Below, one piece after another: positions 52,304 to 62,035 of a DNA stretch of 64,000 nt (its first letter is position 1; every line of letters begins with the position of its first letter). Under the pieces are notes generated by a model. The model worked only from the letters and a program-made list of their open reading frames with translations, was not told where the DNA came from and did no database searches. The DNA lies in assembly GCF_040610475.1 (NCBI RefSeq), contig NZ_JBEXMJ010000023.1:1-64000 (forward strand). The letters are read 5' to 3'. Origin of the DNA: Actinopolymorpha sp. NPDC004070 (GTDB taxonomy: Bacteria > Actinomycetota > Actinomycetes > Propionibacteriales > Actinopolymorphaceae). Position numbers and translations under genes: made by a program.

Positions 52304-54541
52304 GTGTCTGAGCACGAGCGGTCCACCAGCACGGTCGGGACCGGTATGTCCGTACCCGCCAACGACATCCGCGGTGTGCTGCGGATCAAACCGTTCCGCA
52401 CGCTGTGGATCGCGCTCGGCCTGTCCAGCCTCGGCGACTGGCTGGGTCTGCTCGCCCTCACCGCGATGGCCGGTCAGCTCGCCGCCGGCAACTACCGCAC
52501 GGAGAACTTCGCGATCGCCGGCGTCCTGCTGCTGCGACTGCTGCCCGCGGTGGTGGTCGGCCCGCTCGGCGGTTACATCGCCGACCGGCTCGACCGTCGG
52601 TGGACGCTGGTGGTCGGCGACGTCATCCGGTTCGTGCTGTTCGCGTCCATCCCGATCGTCGGCACGTTGTGGTGGCTGTACGTCGCGACCGTGCTGATCG
52701 AGGCGGTCAGCCTGATCTGGCTGCCGTCCAAGGACGCCGCCGTACCCAACCTCGTTCCCCGTGACCGGCTCGCCGTGGCCAACCAGGTCTCGATGGTGAC
52801 GACCTACGGCTCGGCGCTCCCGGCGGCACTGCTGTTCACGTTCCTGGCGCTGATCAACAGCTCGCTGGTCCGCACGTTCAACTGGTTCAACGGCGGCTCG
52901 GTCGACCTCGCGCTCTACTTCAACGCGCTGACGTTCCTCGTCGGCGCGATCGTGGTGGCCAGACTGCGCGAGGTCTCCGGACGGCCGGCCTCGGGGGAGA
53001 TCACCGAGGAACAGACCAACGTCCTCAAGGCCGTCATCGAGGGCTGGCGGTTCGTCGCGCAGAACCGCCTGATCCGCGGCCTGGTGATCGGGGTCGTGGG
53101 TGCGTTCGCCGCGGGTGGTGTGGTGATCGGCCTTGGCCGTACGTACGTCACCGACCTCGGCGGCGGCGCCGCGGGATACGGCGTCGTCTTCGGCGCGCTG
53201 TTCACCGGCCTGGCAGTCGGCATGGCGGTCGGCCCGCGGTTCCTGGTCGGCCTGTCCCGGCGGCGGATGTTCGGGCTGACCCTCACCGCGGCCGGGGTGT
53301 CCCTCATCGCCGTGGCGCTGGTCCAGAACCTCGTGCTGGTGGCGTTCTGCACCGTCCTGCTCGGCGCGTTCGCCGGGATCACCTGGATCACCGGCTACAC
53401 CTTGCTGGGCCTGGAGGTCGAGGACTCCATCCGCGGCCGCACGTTCGCGTTCGTCCAGTCGCTGACCAAGATCGCGCTGGCGGCGGTGCTCGCGGCGGCG
53501 CCCGCCATCGCCGGTTCGTTCGGCGCGCACGGGATCGAGCTGCCGGGCAAGGTCACCTTGACATACAACGGCGCGTCGATCACGTTCCTGCTCGCCGGAA
53601 TCGCGGCGACGGCATTCGGGCTGGTGTCGTTCCGGCAGATGGACGACCGCCCCGGGGTGTCGGTGCTGCGCGACGTGCGCGCGGTGTTCAGCGGACACGA
53701 CCGCGGTTTCTACGCCGACACCGGGCTGTTCATCGCGTTCGAGGGCGGCGAGGGTGCCGGCAAGTCCACCCAGGCGAGGCGACTGGCGCGGTGGCTGGAG
53801 GACCAGGGCCACGCGGTCACCGTCACCCACGAGCCGGGCGCCACCGACATCGGCCGGGAGCTGCGGCACCTGCTGCTGCACGGGGCGAGCGGCATCTCCC
53901 CGCGGACCGAGGCGCTGCTGTACGCCGCGGACAAGGCCGAGCACGTCGACTCGATGATCAAGCCCGTGCTCGCGCAGGGGGCGGTCGTCATCACCGACCG
54001 GTACGTCGACTCCGCACTCGCCTACCAGGGCGGGGGCCGCGACCTCAGCCAGCCCGATCTCGTCCGCCTGTCCCGCTGGGCGACGGGCGGGCTGCGGCCG
54101 CATCTGACCGTCCTGCTGGACCTCCCGCCGGAGGCCGGGCTGGCCCGGGTGGACGGCACCCCGGACCGGCTCGAACGCGAGCCGCTGGAGTTCCACACCC
54201 GCGTCCGCCAGCAGTTCCTCGACCTCGCCGCGCTCGACCCCGAGCGGTACGCCGTCCTGGACGCGACGCTGCCGGTCGACGAACTCGCCGCCCAGATCCG
54301 GGACGCGGTGCGGCCGTTGCTGGGCGGTGTCGGCGGCGAGGCCGGCGACGTCGACGGCCCTGGCGGATCCGGCGGTCAGGATCGGCCCTACGACAGCACG
54401 TGGGGGAGCGGGGACGATCTCGCGCCGCGGCCGGCGTCACCGGACCACGACCTCGGCACCGGCGACGACCAGCGCGAGGACCCGTCCCGTCCCGCGCAGA
54501 CGGTCCAGCCGCGGCAGCCGAGTGAGGAGGCGCAGGCATGA
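52304..54541 (+). CDS. tmk: MFS transporter-thymidylate kinase fusion
   Basis: This 745-residue protein has two parts. Residues about 20-455 form a 12-helix MFS-like domain (LWIALGLSSLGDWLGLLALTAM, GGYIADRLDRRWTLVVGD). From about 475 a complete dTMP kinase follows, with P-loop FEGGEGAGKSTQARRLA, ITDRYVDSALAYQG and LDLPPEAGLARV. An acidic tail of about 60 residues ends it. The kinase makes dTDP and is essential unless another tmk exists. The same fusion occurs in other actinobacteria (SCO3542). What the membrane half transports is unknown. Confidence 0.93.
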   Translation: MSEHERSTSTVGTGMSVPANDIRGVLRIKPFRTLWIALGLSSLGDWLGLLALTAMAGQLAAGNYRTENFAIAGVLLLRLLPAVVVGPLGGYIADRLDRRWTLVVGDVIRFVLFASIPIVGTLWWLYVATVLIEAVSLIWLPSKDAAVPNLVPRDRLAVANQVSMVTTYGSALPAALLFTFLALINSSLVRTFNWFNGGSVDLALYFNALTFLVGAIVVARLREVSGRPASGEITEEQTNVLKAVIEGWRFVAQNRLIRGLVIGVVGAFAAGGVVIGLGRTYVTDLGGGAAGYGVVFGALFTGLAVGMAVGPRFLVGLSRRRMFGLTLTAAGVSLIAVALVQNLVLVAFCTVLLGAFAGITWITGYTLLGLEVEDSIRGRTFAFVQSLTKIALAAVLAAAPAIAGSFGAHGIELPGKVTLTYNGASITFLLAGIAATAFGLVSFRQMDDRPGVSVLRDVRAVFSGHDRGFYADTGLFIAFEGGEGAGKSTQARRLARWLEDQGHAVTVTHEPGATDIGRELRHLLLHGASGISPRTEALLYAADKAEHVDSMIKPVLAQGAVVITDRYVDSALAYQGGGRDLSQPDLVRLSRWATGGLRPHLTVLLDLPPEAGLARVDGTPDRLEREPLEFHTRVRQQFLDLAALDPERYAVLDATLPVDELAAQIRDAVRPLLGGVGGEAGDVDGPGGSGGQDRPYDSTWGSGDDLAPRPASPDHDLGTGDDQREDPSRPAQTVQPRQPSEEAQA

Positions 54542-55779
54542 CCCAGGTGCAGCACGCCGGCAGCGACGCGGAGGAGCTCGCCCCCGCCGACGTACCCATG
54601 ACCGGGGTCTGGGCCGACCTGGTGGGACAGGAGCCGACCGTCGCCGTCCTGCGACCTGCCGCCACCGCGGCCGCCGCCTGGCTGGCCGGAGACCGGTCGC
54701 CGTCGGCCATGACCCACGCCTGGCTGCTCACCGGGCCGCCGGGTTCGGGTCGTTCGAACGCCGCCCGCGCGTTCGCCGCCGCCCTGCAGTGCGAGCGGGG
54801 CGGGTGCGGGGAGTGCTCGGCGTGCCGGACCGCGCTCACCGGTTCGCATCCCGACGTCACCCTGGTCCGCACCGAGCAGCTCAGCCTGAAGGTCGAGGAG
54901 ATCCGCGAGCTCGTCCGCAAGTCGGCGATGTCGCCGGTCGGCCGGCGCTGGCAGATCCTGGTCGTCGAGGACGCCGACCGGCTCACCGAGCAGGCCGCCG
55001 ACGCGTTGTTGAAGAGCCTGGAGGAGCCGGCCGAGCGTACGGTCTGGTTGCTGTGCGCACCGACTGTGGAGGACGTCGTCCCCACGATCCGGTCGCGATG
55101 CCGGTTGCTGGTTCTGCGTACTCCCCCCACGTCCGCGGTCGCGGAGGTGCTCCAGCGCAGGTACGACGTCGAGCCGGCGGTGGCGATGTTCGCCGCACGC
55201 GCGTCGCAGGGGCACATCGGGCGGGCGCGGGCGCTGGCGACGCAGGAGGAGGTGCGGGTCCGGCGCCAGCAGGTCCTCGCGGTGCCGAACAGCCTGCGTG
55301 ACCTGGCCAGCTGCCTGACCGCGGCCGCGCAGCTGGTCGAGACTGCCTCCAGGGAGGCGAAGGAGGCGACCGCCGACCTCGACGGTGCGGAGAAGCTCGA
55401 GCTCGAACGCGCGTACGGCGTCAGCGGCAGTGGCGGTCGCGGTCCCCGTCCTCGCCAGCTGCAGACGGCGCAGAAGGACCTGGAGGAGCAGCAGAAGGTC
55501 CGCGCCAAGCGGCTGCAGCGCGATGCCCTCGACCGCGCACTGCTGGACCTGATGGCGTACTACCGCGACGTGCTCGCGGTGGCTCTCGGCGCCCGGACGG
55601 AGCTCGTCAACGAGGAGTTGCGCGACGAGATCGAACGCCGCGCCGCCGAGACCCGGCCCGAACAGGTCATCCACCAGATCGACGCGATCCTCGCCTGCCG
55701 GGAGGCGATCACGGCCAACGTCGCCCCGCTGCTCGCCGCCGAGGCGATGACCATCGCCTTGTGGAACACCCCCGGCTGA
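54538..55779 (+). CDS. holB: DNA polymerase III delta-prime subunit
   Basis: This 413-residue clamp-loader subunit has a modified P-loop (LTGPPGSGRSNAARAFAAAL, without the catalytic lysine context of DnaX). The zinc module is CERGGCGECSACR, and the SRC motif is in IRSRCRLLVL. The usual DLLKSLEEP appears as ADALLKSLEEPAE. The 4-bp overlap with tmk and a GGAGG just upstream fix the start. tmk-holB pairing is common in bacteria. Confidence 0.94.
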   Translation: MTQVQHAGSDAEELAPADVPMTGVWADLVGQEPTVAVLRPAATAAAAWLAGDRSPSAMTHAWLLTGPPGSGRSNAARAFAAALQCERGGCGECSACRTALTGSHPDVTLVRTEQLSLKVEEIRELVRKSAMSPVGRRWQILVVEDADRLTEQAADALLKSLEEPAERTVWLLCAPTVEDVVPTIRSRCRLLVLRTPPTSAVAEVLQRRYDVEPAVAMFAARASQGHIGRARALATQEEVRVRRQQVLAVPNSLRDLASCLTAAAQLVETASREAKEATADLDGAEKLELERAYGVSGSGGRGPRPRQLQTAQKDLEEQQKVRAKRLQRDALDRALLDLMAYYRDVLAVALGARTELVNEELRDEIERRAAETRPEQVIHQIDAILACREAITANVAPLLAAEAMTIALWNTPG

Positions 55780-55920
55780 GACGGGGGGCCTGACCTCCTG
55801 CCACGGGCCGGGCCTTCTGCCACGGGCCGGGCCTCCGGTCACCTGTGGAAGACGGGACGGCCGGCTCAGCTGGATCTCGTAGGGTTGCCGGAGGAACGAA
55901 CGCCGAAGGGTGGACGACGG

Positions 55921-57534
55921 GTGCGACAAAAGAGCGCAAAGCAGCTCTTCGCGGCGCTGACAGTGCTGGTCCTCATGGTCGCGACCGGCTGCGCCCTCGC
56001 GCCCCGCGCCAGTGATTCGGCCGGCCAGACGCGGGACCGCGGCGGCAGCTCCGGGACGGCGGCCGAGCCCGGCGCCACCGCGGGGCCCGGCGAGCCGGCG
56101 CCGATGCCCTCCGACGTGGCCGCCGGCCTGCGGCCCTACTACGAGCAGAAGCTGCACTGGGTGAAGTGCACCAGCGGTGCGTCGTTTCAGTGCGCAGCCC
56201 TTCGGGTGCCGCTCGACTACAGCCAGCCGGAAGGGAAGTCGATCGAGCTGGCGGTGCTGCGGCTGCCGGCAAGGGACCGGGCGAAGCGGCTGGGTTCCCT
56301 GGTGATCAACCCCGGTGGCCCGGGCGGATCCGGAGTCGAGTACGCCGCCGCTGCGCCCTGGGTGGTGAGCAAGCCGGTCATCGCCCGGTACGACATCGTG
56401 GGCTTCGACCCGCGCGGCGTCGGCAAGAGCGCCCCGGTCGACTGCCTGACCGACAAGCAGATGGACCGCTACCTCGCCATCGACGGGTCACCCGACAGCG
56501 CCGCGGAGCAGAACAACCTGATGAAGGAGGCGCGCTTCTTCGCCAACGGCTGCAAGGCGCGCAGCGGTGCGGTGCTCGGGCACGTGTCCACCGAGGACGC
56601 CGCGCGTGACATGGACGTGCTGCGCAGCGCGCTCGGGGACAAGAAGCTCACCTACCTCGGCAAGTCCTACGGCACCTTCCTCGGCGCGACGTACGCCGGG
56701 CTGTTCCCCCAGCGTGCGGGGCGGCTCGTCCTCGACGGCGCGATCGACCCGACCCTCAGCGCCCGCGCCCTCGGCCTGGAGCAGGCGAAGGGCTTCGAGG
56801 TGGCGCTGCGCGCGTTCATCCAGGACTGCGTGAGCCGCAAGGACTGCCCGCTGGGCTCGTCGGTCCCCGAGGCGTACCGCACCCTCGACGACTTCCTCGC
56901 CAAGACCGACCAGACTCCGCTGAAGACCAACGACGGGTCCCGCAAGCTCACCCAGTCGCTGGCGATCACCGGGATCATCATGCCGCTGTACGTGAAGGAG
57001 TACTGGCCGCGGCTGCGGACGGCGATGCGGTCCGCCCTGGCAGGCGATGGCAGCCGGCTGCTCACGCTGGCCGACGAGTACGTCGAACGCAACCCCGACG
57101 GCACCTACCGGAACAACTCCGGTGAGGCGATCGTGGCGGTCAACTGTCTCGACCGGCCCGACCTCAAGTCCGTGGCCCAGGCGAAGGCGGAGGAGCCGAC
57201 GTTCGAGAAAGCCTCGCCGCGGTTCGGCAGCTACATCCTGTGGGGCTCGCTGAGCTGCGCCGCGTGGCCGTTCAAGCCGACCGGCCGGCCCGGGCCGATC
57301 CACGCCAAGGGTGCGGCCCCGATCCTGGTGATCGGCACCACCCGCGACCCGGCCACGCCGTACGACTGGGCAGTTCGGCTGGCCAAGCAGCTCGACTCCG
57401 GTGTGTTGCTGACCCGGGACGGAGACGGACATACCGGGTACATGCAGGGCAATGCGTGCGTCGACCGGGTGGTCGAGCGGTTCCTGATCGACGGCAAGCC
57501 GCCGCGCTCGGGCACCGAGTGCCCAGAGGGGTGA
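55921..57534 (+). CDS. Secreted TAP-type alpha/beta hydrolase lipoprotein
   Basis: This 537-residue exported protein has a lipobox VATGC and a low-complexity linker. The alpha/beta hydrolase includes LVINPGGPGGSGVEYA, the nucleophile elbow YLGKSYGTFLG, the C-terminal VIGTTRDPATPYDWA aspartate and DGHTGYMQGN histidine. It is of the tripeptidyl-aminopeptidase/SlpD-SlpE type, which removes tripeptides from secreted proteins. The TAP-like C-terminal cap region is visible near NCLDRPDL. GTG 55921 is chosen; an in-frame TTG at 55885 lacks a ribosome-binding site. Confidence 0.9.
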   Translation: MRQKSAKQLFAALTVLVLMVATGCALAPRASDSAGQTRDRGGSSGTAAEPGATAGPGEPAPMPSDVAAGLRPYYEQKLHWVKCTSGASFQCAALRVPLDYSQPEGKSIELAVLRLPARDRAKRLGSLVINPGGPGGSGVEYAAAAPWVVSKPVIARYDIVGFDPRGVGKSAPVDCLTDKQMDRYLAIDGSPDSAAEQNNLMKEARFFANGCKARSGAVLGHVSTEDAARDMDVLRSALGDKKLTYLGKSYGTFLGATYAGLFPQRAGRLVLDGAIDPTLSARALGLEQAKGFEVALRAFIQDCVSRKDCPLGSSVPEAYRTLDDFLAKTDQTPLKTNDGSRKLTQSLAITGIIMPLYVKEYWPRLRTAMRSALAGDGSRLLTLADEYVERNPDGTYRNNSGEAIVAVNCLDRPDLKSVAQAKAEEPTFEKASPRFGSYILWGSLSCAAWPFKPTGRPGPIHAKGAAPILVIGTTRDPATPYDWAVRLAKQLDSGVLLTRDGDGHTGYMQGNACVDRVVERFLIDGKPPRSGTECPEG

Positions 57535-57587
57535 CGACCTCGGGCGAGGCGCCCGGTATGCTCATCCCTCGTGTCTTCGAGACACTT

Positions 57588-57664
57588 GCCGCCTTAGCTC
57601 AGTCGGCCAGAGCGACGCACTCGTAATGCGTAGGTCGTGGGTTCGATTCCCACAGGCGGCTCCA
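57588..57664 (+). tRNA. tRNA-Thr(CGT)
   Basis: The acceptor GCCGCCT pairs with AGGCGGC. The anticodon arm ACGCA-CTCGTAA-TGCGT gives CGT, and the T arm is GTGGG-TTCGATT-CCCAC. CCA is encoded at 57662-57664. All decayed genes of the right end lie downstream, so it is a plausible integration site. Confidence 0.97.
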
Positions 57665-58441
57665 CCCGTTTCCGCTGGTCAGACGGCATGAACTCTCTCT
57701 GGTAACGGCCGGGTTTGTCGTGACGTGGCATGAAATCGTGCGTCGCTCACCTTGAACGGGAGCCACGTTGATCGACAGGATTTCGAGCCGCTCACGTGTA
57801 GTGGGACGACCGAACTGCACGCGGCTGTTGGTGTTTTTCGTTGACCGGCACGCGCAGGCATTGTGGATCTGGTTGGACCGGTTCCGTGCATCGAGGTATC
57901 AGGCGAGGGGCGGTTCTGCGCCTCCGCCGCCGGCTCCGTCCGGTCGGCTTCGCGCTCGTCGTGCTGGTCCCCACTGTCGTCGCCGGGGCGATGACCGGCC
58001 ATTGGCTGCCCGTCGTCGTGGTCGCCCTGCTCGGCGCGACCCGCGTGGTGGGGAGCCGGGCTGGTCTGGTCGCGAAGACCTACACATTCACAATCTTCCG
58101 GCACGGTGACTTCGAGCGGTGAGACGCGTCCGGCGACGCCGACGAGCACGTGCCGAACGCCTCCGGGGACACCAATCAGCGACCTATTCGAGTCGCTCGG
58201 CGCCGAGGCCCTTCACCGACCGGCCCGGTAGGAGCTTGGTCAGGCTGATGGAGCAGTCGGAGTGCTCGGTGTCTACGCGCGGTGCGGATTCGTTCGGTAC
58301 GGGCGGGTCGGGCCGCACGAGCGGGGCCCGACGGCGAACGCTAGCCCGGTGGAGTTGACGCCCCCGACGTGTACCCGTCTTGGCTCGCGCGCTACTCGGC
58401 CGACCGACACCCTGAAGAAGGCTGGCCCGAACTCTGCGAGC
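57665..58441. other. Sparse region after tRNA-Thr
   Basis: Apart from a possible short membrane ORF (57841-58122), I see no convincing gene, promoter or terminator. Several short overlapping frames with inconsistent codon use suggest decayed coding sequence. Confidence 0.5.
57841..58122 (+). CDS. Possible small membrane protein
   Basis: The last 70 residues of this frame look like a protein: LRLRRRLRPVGFALVVLVPTVVAG, GHWLPVVVVALLGATRVVG, then AKTYTFTIFRHGDFER. This gives a basic start, two hydrophobic stretches and a polar tail. The start is unclear (TTG at 57841, or internal) and no ribosome-binding site is seen. I do not recognise a family. It may be real or a relic. Confidence 0.35.
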   Translation: MTGTRRHCGSGWTGSVHRGIRRGAVLRLRRRLRPVGFALVVLVPTVVAGAMTGHWLPVVVVALLGATRVVGSRAGLVAKTYTFTIFRHGDFER

Positions 58442-58876
58442 TTACTCGCCAACCAGCGGAGATGGCCCGTTCTGCTCGGCCCACCGCCGCTCGTCCGGCG
58501 ATTCTGGAGCAGGAGGAAAGTATCCGTCGATTGTCCAGAACTCGAATGGGGTCTCGTCGACGTGGATCTCCCAGCGAAGGTCCCGGTCCTTGAGAAATGG
58601 TGCCAGCGTTTGATTGATGGTTTCCATCCACCACCTGCGCACGCTGGGGTCAGGCGTACGCCGTGCGATGTGGTCGATCCAGATCCTCACATACCTGTCA
58701 TGTGGTTCCCCGCCAACGAAGAAATCCTCTGTCGAGAAGGCGTTGAACGCCACGCTCACGTAGAACCTCGGCAAGCCGAGCAGGTCGGCATACAGTCCGG
58801 TAATTCGCGCCGCGAACTGTTTCTTTTCCTCGGCGGTGTACGCCCCCGCAGGATGATAAATGTGCCACATCGGCAT
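58442..58876 (-). CDS. Tautomerase-superfamily protein (cis-CaaD-like)
   Basis: This 144-residue protein starts Met-Pro, so after Met removal Pro1 would be the catalytic base. The sequence PMWHIYHPAGAYTAEEKKQFAARITGLYADL, LPRFYVSVAFNAFSTEDFFVGGEP and VRIWIDHIARRTPD matches the Tautomerase_3 group, related to cis-3-chloroacrylic acid dehalogenase and fungal oxalocrotonate tautomerase-like proteins. The substrate is unknown. It is a complete gene in a region of broken ones, with lower GC than the conserved block. Confidence 0.85.
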   Translation of the reverse strand: MPMWHIYHPAGAYTAEEKKQFAARITGLYADLLGLPRFYVSVAFNAFSTEDFFVGGEPHDRYVRIWIDHIARRTPDPSVRRWWMETINQTLAPFLKDRDLRWEIHVDETPFEFWTIDGYFPPAPESPDERRWAEQNGPSPLVGE

Positions 58877-59002
58877 GATGAGCCTCCCCGACCAAATCAG
58901 CGATCATGCTGTAACGGGAGTAGGTAGCCCAGGTACGCATGGCAGTACAGGTGGGGCGGATGACCTGGGTGCGCTTCGGACCGGGCGGGTCGTGCCCCGT
59001 AC

Positions 59003-59158
59003 GGGGCCAACCATCAGCGGGTCCGGCGTACCAACCGCAGCCAGGTCCTTGTCCGGGTAGTCGAACCGGGTCAGGACGAACCGCATCGCCTCGAGCCGGG
59101 CACCTTTCTTGTCGTTGCTCTTGACCACGGCCCAGGGCGCTTCGATGTCAGTGTAGAA
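59003..59158 (-). pseudogene. C-terminal remnant of a polyphosphate kinase 2
   Basis: The segment EAPWAVVKSNDKKGARLEAM with the following RFVLTRFDYPDKDLAAVGTPDPLMVGP is the typical end of PPK2 enzymes. The Walker motifs and the rest of the roughly 270-residue enzyme are absent, and unrelated sequence lies upstream in the frame. It is thus a truncated, inactive relic. Confidence 0.75.
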
Positions 59159-59449
59159 AACATCGCCTCCTTCCCCTCGGTGTAGGCGCCCAACGAGCCC
59201 ACCACCAGGCGTGATCCATTCGCTGACCTGGATGGTGCTACTCACCAACGGCTGCATCTCCACAACGGGGACTGTCAGGAATTTCGTGGGTGGCCGGTGA
59301 TCCGGGAGCTGGGGCGTGCGTCCTAGCGGGAGAGGATCATCTGTGTCTGACAGCAGCGAGGTGTCCCCTCACGGGTCGGCGGTGAGCGTGGACGTTAGCC
59401 CCGCCGAATGTGACGCTGGCCCGCGATCGCACCTCGCGGAGGGAATCGC

Positions 59450-59993
59450 ATGGCGCTGCCGGCAGAAGCCAACACGACCGTGGTTCAGGGCAGGCTCCTA
59501 GATACGGCCGGGCAGCCGATTTCGGCGTCGTTGACGTTCACTCCCGCCCCGACGCGGGTGATGGTGCGGTCCGCGAAGGTAGCGCTGTTCAACAAGTCCG
59601 CGACGGTGAACACCGACAGCGCTACCGGATCGTTCGCCATCGAGGTTCTCGCCTCCGACGACCCTGACCTTTGACCCGTCGAACTGGACGTACACGGTCC
59701 GGATCGTCGGGAAGGGCTTGGACGACACCCTCTCCGGTGTGCCTGTGCCGGTGAACGCGCCCGTGGACACCGGCACGGGTAAGCCGACCATCGACCTCAC
59801 CGAGGTTGTGTCCGTCGCCTCCTCCGACGGCGTGTCCCGCGTGTACGTGCTGGCGGCGGTGTCGGACGTGAACGTGTCCGGAGCCGTCGACGGGCAGGTG
59901 CTGGCGTACAACGCGAGCCCTCGGGTATTCGCCACGCCTTGGCAGATGGGCATACAGATGATCCTTTGGGCCACAGCGGGGATCGAGGTGTAG
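59450..59993 (+). pseudogene. Phage tail-fibre/receptor-binding-like gene with a frameshift
   Basis: The gene begins with GGAGGG and ATG, encoding MALPAEANTTVVQGRLLDTAG, SASLTFTPAPTRV and TGSFAIEVLASDDPDL, then stops at 59672. One base out of frame it continues DPSNWTYTVRIVGKGLDD, VSSDGVSRVYVLAAV-like sequence and VDGQVLAYNAS. Deleting one T from the TTT at 59670-59672 restores DDPDLDPSNWTYTV, which is the usual wording in actinophage structural proteins of this type. The C-terminus is short. So it is a relic of a prophage, or a gene with a one-base error. Confidence 0.65.
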
Positions 59994-60081
59994 CTGTCCT
60001 GCCCCTGCTGGGCCTGCCCGTTACGGAGGGGGCGAGGAGGACATGAGCGAAGCCGCGGAGAACGCAGGGAGCAGGCGAGGC

Positions 60082-60441
60082 TCAAGGCTCGATGAGGAGG
60101 TGTTCGATGAGTTCGCCGCGGAGACTGAACTGGTAGCGCAGGTCGACGATGGCGCCGGGGAAGATGCCTTCGAGGTGGTGCGTGACTACGTAGTGGGTTG
60201 CGTCGATCTGTTGAGCTCCGGTGGGTTCGATGGTGTAGCTGAACTCGGTGGCAGACCTGTTGAGCCACTGTTCGATGGCCGTGTTGCCCTGGTACGTGTT
60301 GCCATCGTCGATCACGATGGCATCGCTGGTAAAGGCCGTGATCGCGGCGGTGGTGTCGTGTGTGCGGTGCGCCTCAAGGTAGCGAGCGATGCCCCCCGGC
60401 AGTGCGTCCACGGCGATGGTCTGTTGCTGGATGTCGGGCAT
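60082..60441 (-). CDS. SnoaL-like (NTF2-fold) protein
   Basis: This 119-residue protein has the SnoaL-like pattern: PGGIARYLEAHRTHDTTAAITAFTSDAIVIDDGNTYQGNTAIEQWLNRSATEF, then a beta sheet ending in LRYQFSLRGELIEHLLIEP. NTF2-like proteins bind or isomerise small hydrophobic molecules. It starts 23 bp after the SDR gene on the same strand and is probably co-transcribed, which suggests a shared small-molecule substrate. Confidence 0.85.
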   Translation of the reverse strand: MPDIQQQTIAVDALPGGIARYLEAHRTHDTTAAITAFTSDAIVIDDGNTYQGNTAIEQWLNRSATEFSYTIEPTGAQQIDATHYVVTHHLEGIFPGAIVDLRYQFSLRGELIEHLLIEP

Positions 60442-60464
60442 GACGGTCCTCCCGGGATCGCCGA

Positions 60465-61244
60465 TCAGACGGTCGGTGTGGTGCCGCCGTCGATGACGTA
60501 CTCGGCTCCGACGATGGTCGAGGCCCGGTCAGAGGCCAGGAAAGCGACCAGTTCGGCCACTTCCTCCGGCCGGTTTGGGCGGCCGAGCGGGATGCCGCCG
60601 AGGGAGTCCATGAGTCGGCCCAGTGCTGCCTCATGGGTGATGCCCGCCTCCTGCGCGATGCGGGCGATCAGTTGGTCGGCGGCGGTAGTTTGGGTGAAGC
60701 CGGGGGAGACGGCAGTCACGCGCACCCCCTTGGGGGCGACCTCGTTGGCCAATCCCTTGCTGTAAGTAGTCAGCGCGGCCTTGGCGGCCGCATAGGCGAG
60801 CGTGGCGTTCCACAGCGGCATGCGCCGCTGGATCGACGTGACGTGCACGATCACTCCCTTGCCAGCCTTGATCATGCCCGGGAGCAGGCCGCGGTCCAGG
60901 CGGACGGCGGCCATCAGGTTGGTGTTCAATTCCCGGGCCCAGTCGTCTTCGCTGAGCCCTGCGAAGCCTCCGGCGGGTGCCTGAGATCCGCCGAGGGTGT
61001 TGATCAGTATGTCAACTCCGCCCACGCGGGCGTTCACCTCGGCGACGACTTGGGCAGCGCCTTCGACGGTGGTCAGGTCGGCGGCGATGAACGTGTTCGC
61101 CTCAACATCGTCGGGACGCCTGCGGGCGGTGACGAGCACGGTCGCTCCGCCCTCGCGGAAGCGTCTGGCAATGGCGGCGCCGGTACCCTTCGTGCCACCA
61201 CTGACCAGCGCGCGCCGGCCGGCGAAGGATTCGCTGATGGACAT
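60465..61244 (-). CDS. Short-chain dehydrogenase/reductase
   Basis: The 259-residue classical SDR has the cofactor motif [22 protein letters not shown] (the NAG position), the active site [24 protein letters not shown] (Ser...Tyr-x3-Lys) and SPGFTQT. RRRPDD after strand 2 suggests NADP. The ATG at 61244 gives the usual SDR start; the ATG at 61259 would add five residues. First gene of a unit with the SnoaL-like gene. Confidence 0.9.
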   Translation of the reverse strand: MSISESFAGRRALVSGGTKGTGAAIARRFREGGATVLVTARRRPDDVEANTFIAADLTTVEGAAQVVAEVNARVGGVDILINTLGGSQAPAGGFAGLSEDDWARELNTNLMAAVRLDRGLLPGMIKAGKGVIVHVTSIQRRMPLWNATLAYAAAKAALTTYSKGLANEVAPKGVRVTAVSPGFTQTTAADQLIARIAQEAGITHEAALGRLMDSLGGIPLGRPNRPEEVAELVAFLASDRASTIVGAEYVIDGGTTPTV

Positions 61245-61259
61245 AGGGTCACGTTCCAT

Positions 61260-61671
61260 TCCCCCGGAAACGGCGCAGCCACCGCTCTCACACTACGTCG
61301 CAGACGTTAGAGGAAAGAGGGCGCGCCCACTGCCTGCCCGAATGTGCGGCAGGGCACGGTGAGATGCGTCTCTCACGGTTCGATTCCTGCCGAATCGCCC
61401 GCCTGTAAATCACCGGCATAACGCCACCATAGAGCGCCGACGGTACCGCAGGATGTCGACCTGGCTAGCGGCGAAGACGCGCCTTGAGCTCGGGCCGGGA
61501 AGGTCCGAAGCTGCCGTGCCATCCACGTGCCATTAGGCGAGGCCAGAGTTGTGCAGGCGAGGTCACTCCAGGCCATCAACCACCGCCTACGTCACAGGTC
61601 CCGGCGGGTCGTCGGAGATGGAAGGCCACGCTCGGCGGCTCGCCGGGAGCCACATGCGGAGGAGAGAGGTC
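61260..61671. other. Gap before the short-ORF cluster
   Basis: Nothing convincing is seen. A 68-residue minus-strand frame (61373-61579) lacks a ribosome-binding site and a recognisable family. GGTTCGATTCC at 61377-61387 repeats 11 nt of the tRNA-Thr T arm, too short to be a sure attachment site. Confidence 0.4.
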
Positions 61672-62024
61672 GTGGACAGAGAAGACGCTGACGCACTCGG
61701 CGAACGCGCCTGTACGCGGACGAGCTAGAACAAAGCGCCCGAGGGCGTGTCGAAGTGACGATCGACGTATATCGACGGGCGCCGACCGACGACGAGCGGG
61801 AGCGGGCCGTTGCGCTCCTCGCGGGCATATGGCGTCTGTTCGCGACCCTCGGCGTCGGGGCGTCGGCGGTCGAGGACCGGCACACCTTCGCCGTGATCGC
61901 GATCGATCTCGCGGAGGGGTTCACGCGCCGGGAGCGCGCGCTCTCCGCGATCCAGGAGGGTCCCGACTCGAAGGGCGCCGGGACGCTCGCCCAGCCCTGC
62001 GTGCGCAAGAAACGCCGCAGGTAA
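61672..62024 (+). pseudogene. Frameshifted short gene of unknown function
   Basis: After GGAGGAGAG, GTG 61672 reads VDREDADALGERA and then stops at 61726. In another frame the sequence continues LYADELEQSARGRVEVTIDVYRRAPTDDERERA to LAQPCVRKKRRR, stop 62024. One lost base near 61711 would join them into a protein of about 117 residues with acidic helices. I do not recognise it; the style is that of phage or plasmid accessory proteins. Confidence 0.45.
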
Positions 62025-62035
62025 CTAAGAGAAGG

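Noticed and set aside
61377..61387. GGTTCGATTCC match to the tRNA-Thr T arm as an attachment site
   Set aside because: Only 11 nt match and the sequence after it differs from the tRNA 3' end, so chance or a common T-arm motif is enough to explain it.
61373..61579. 68-residue minus-strand ORF
   Set aside because: No ribosome-binding site, no family, and atypical composition; may be antisense of older decayed sequence.
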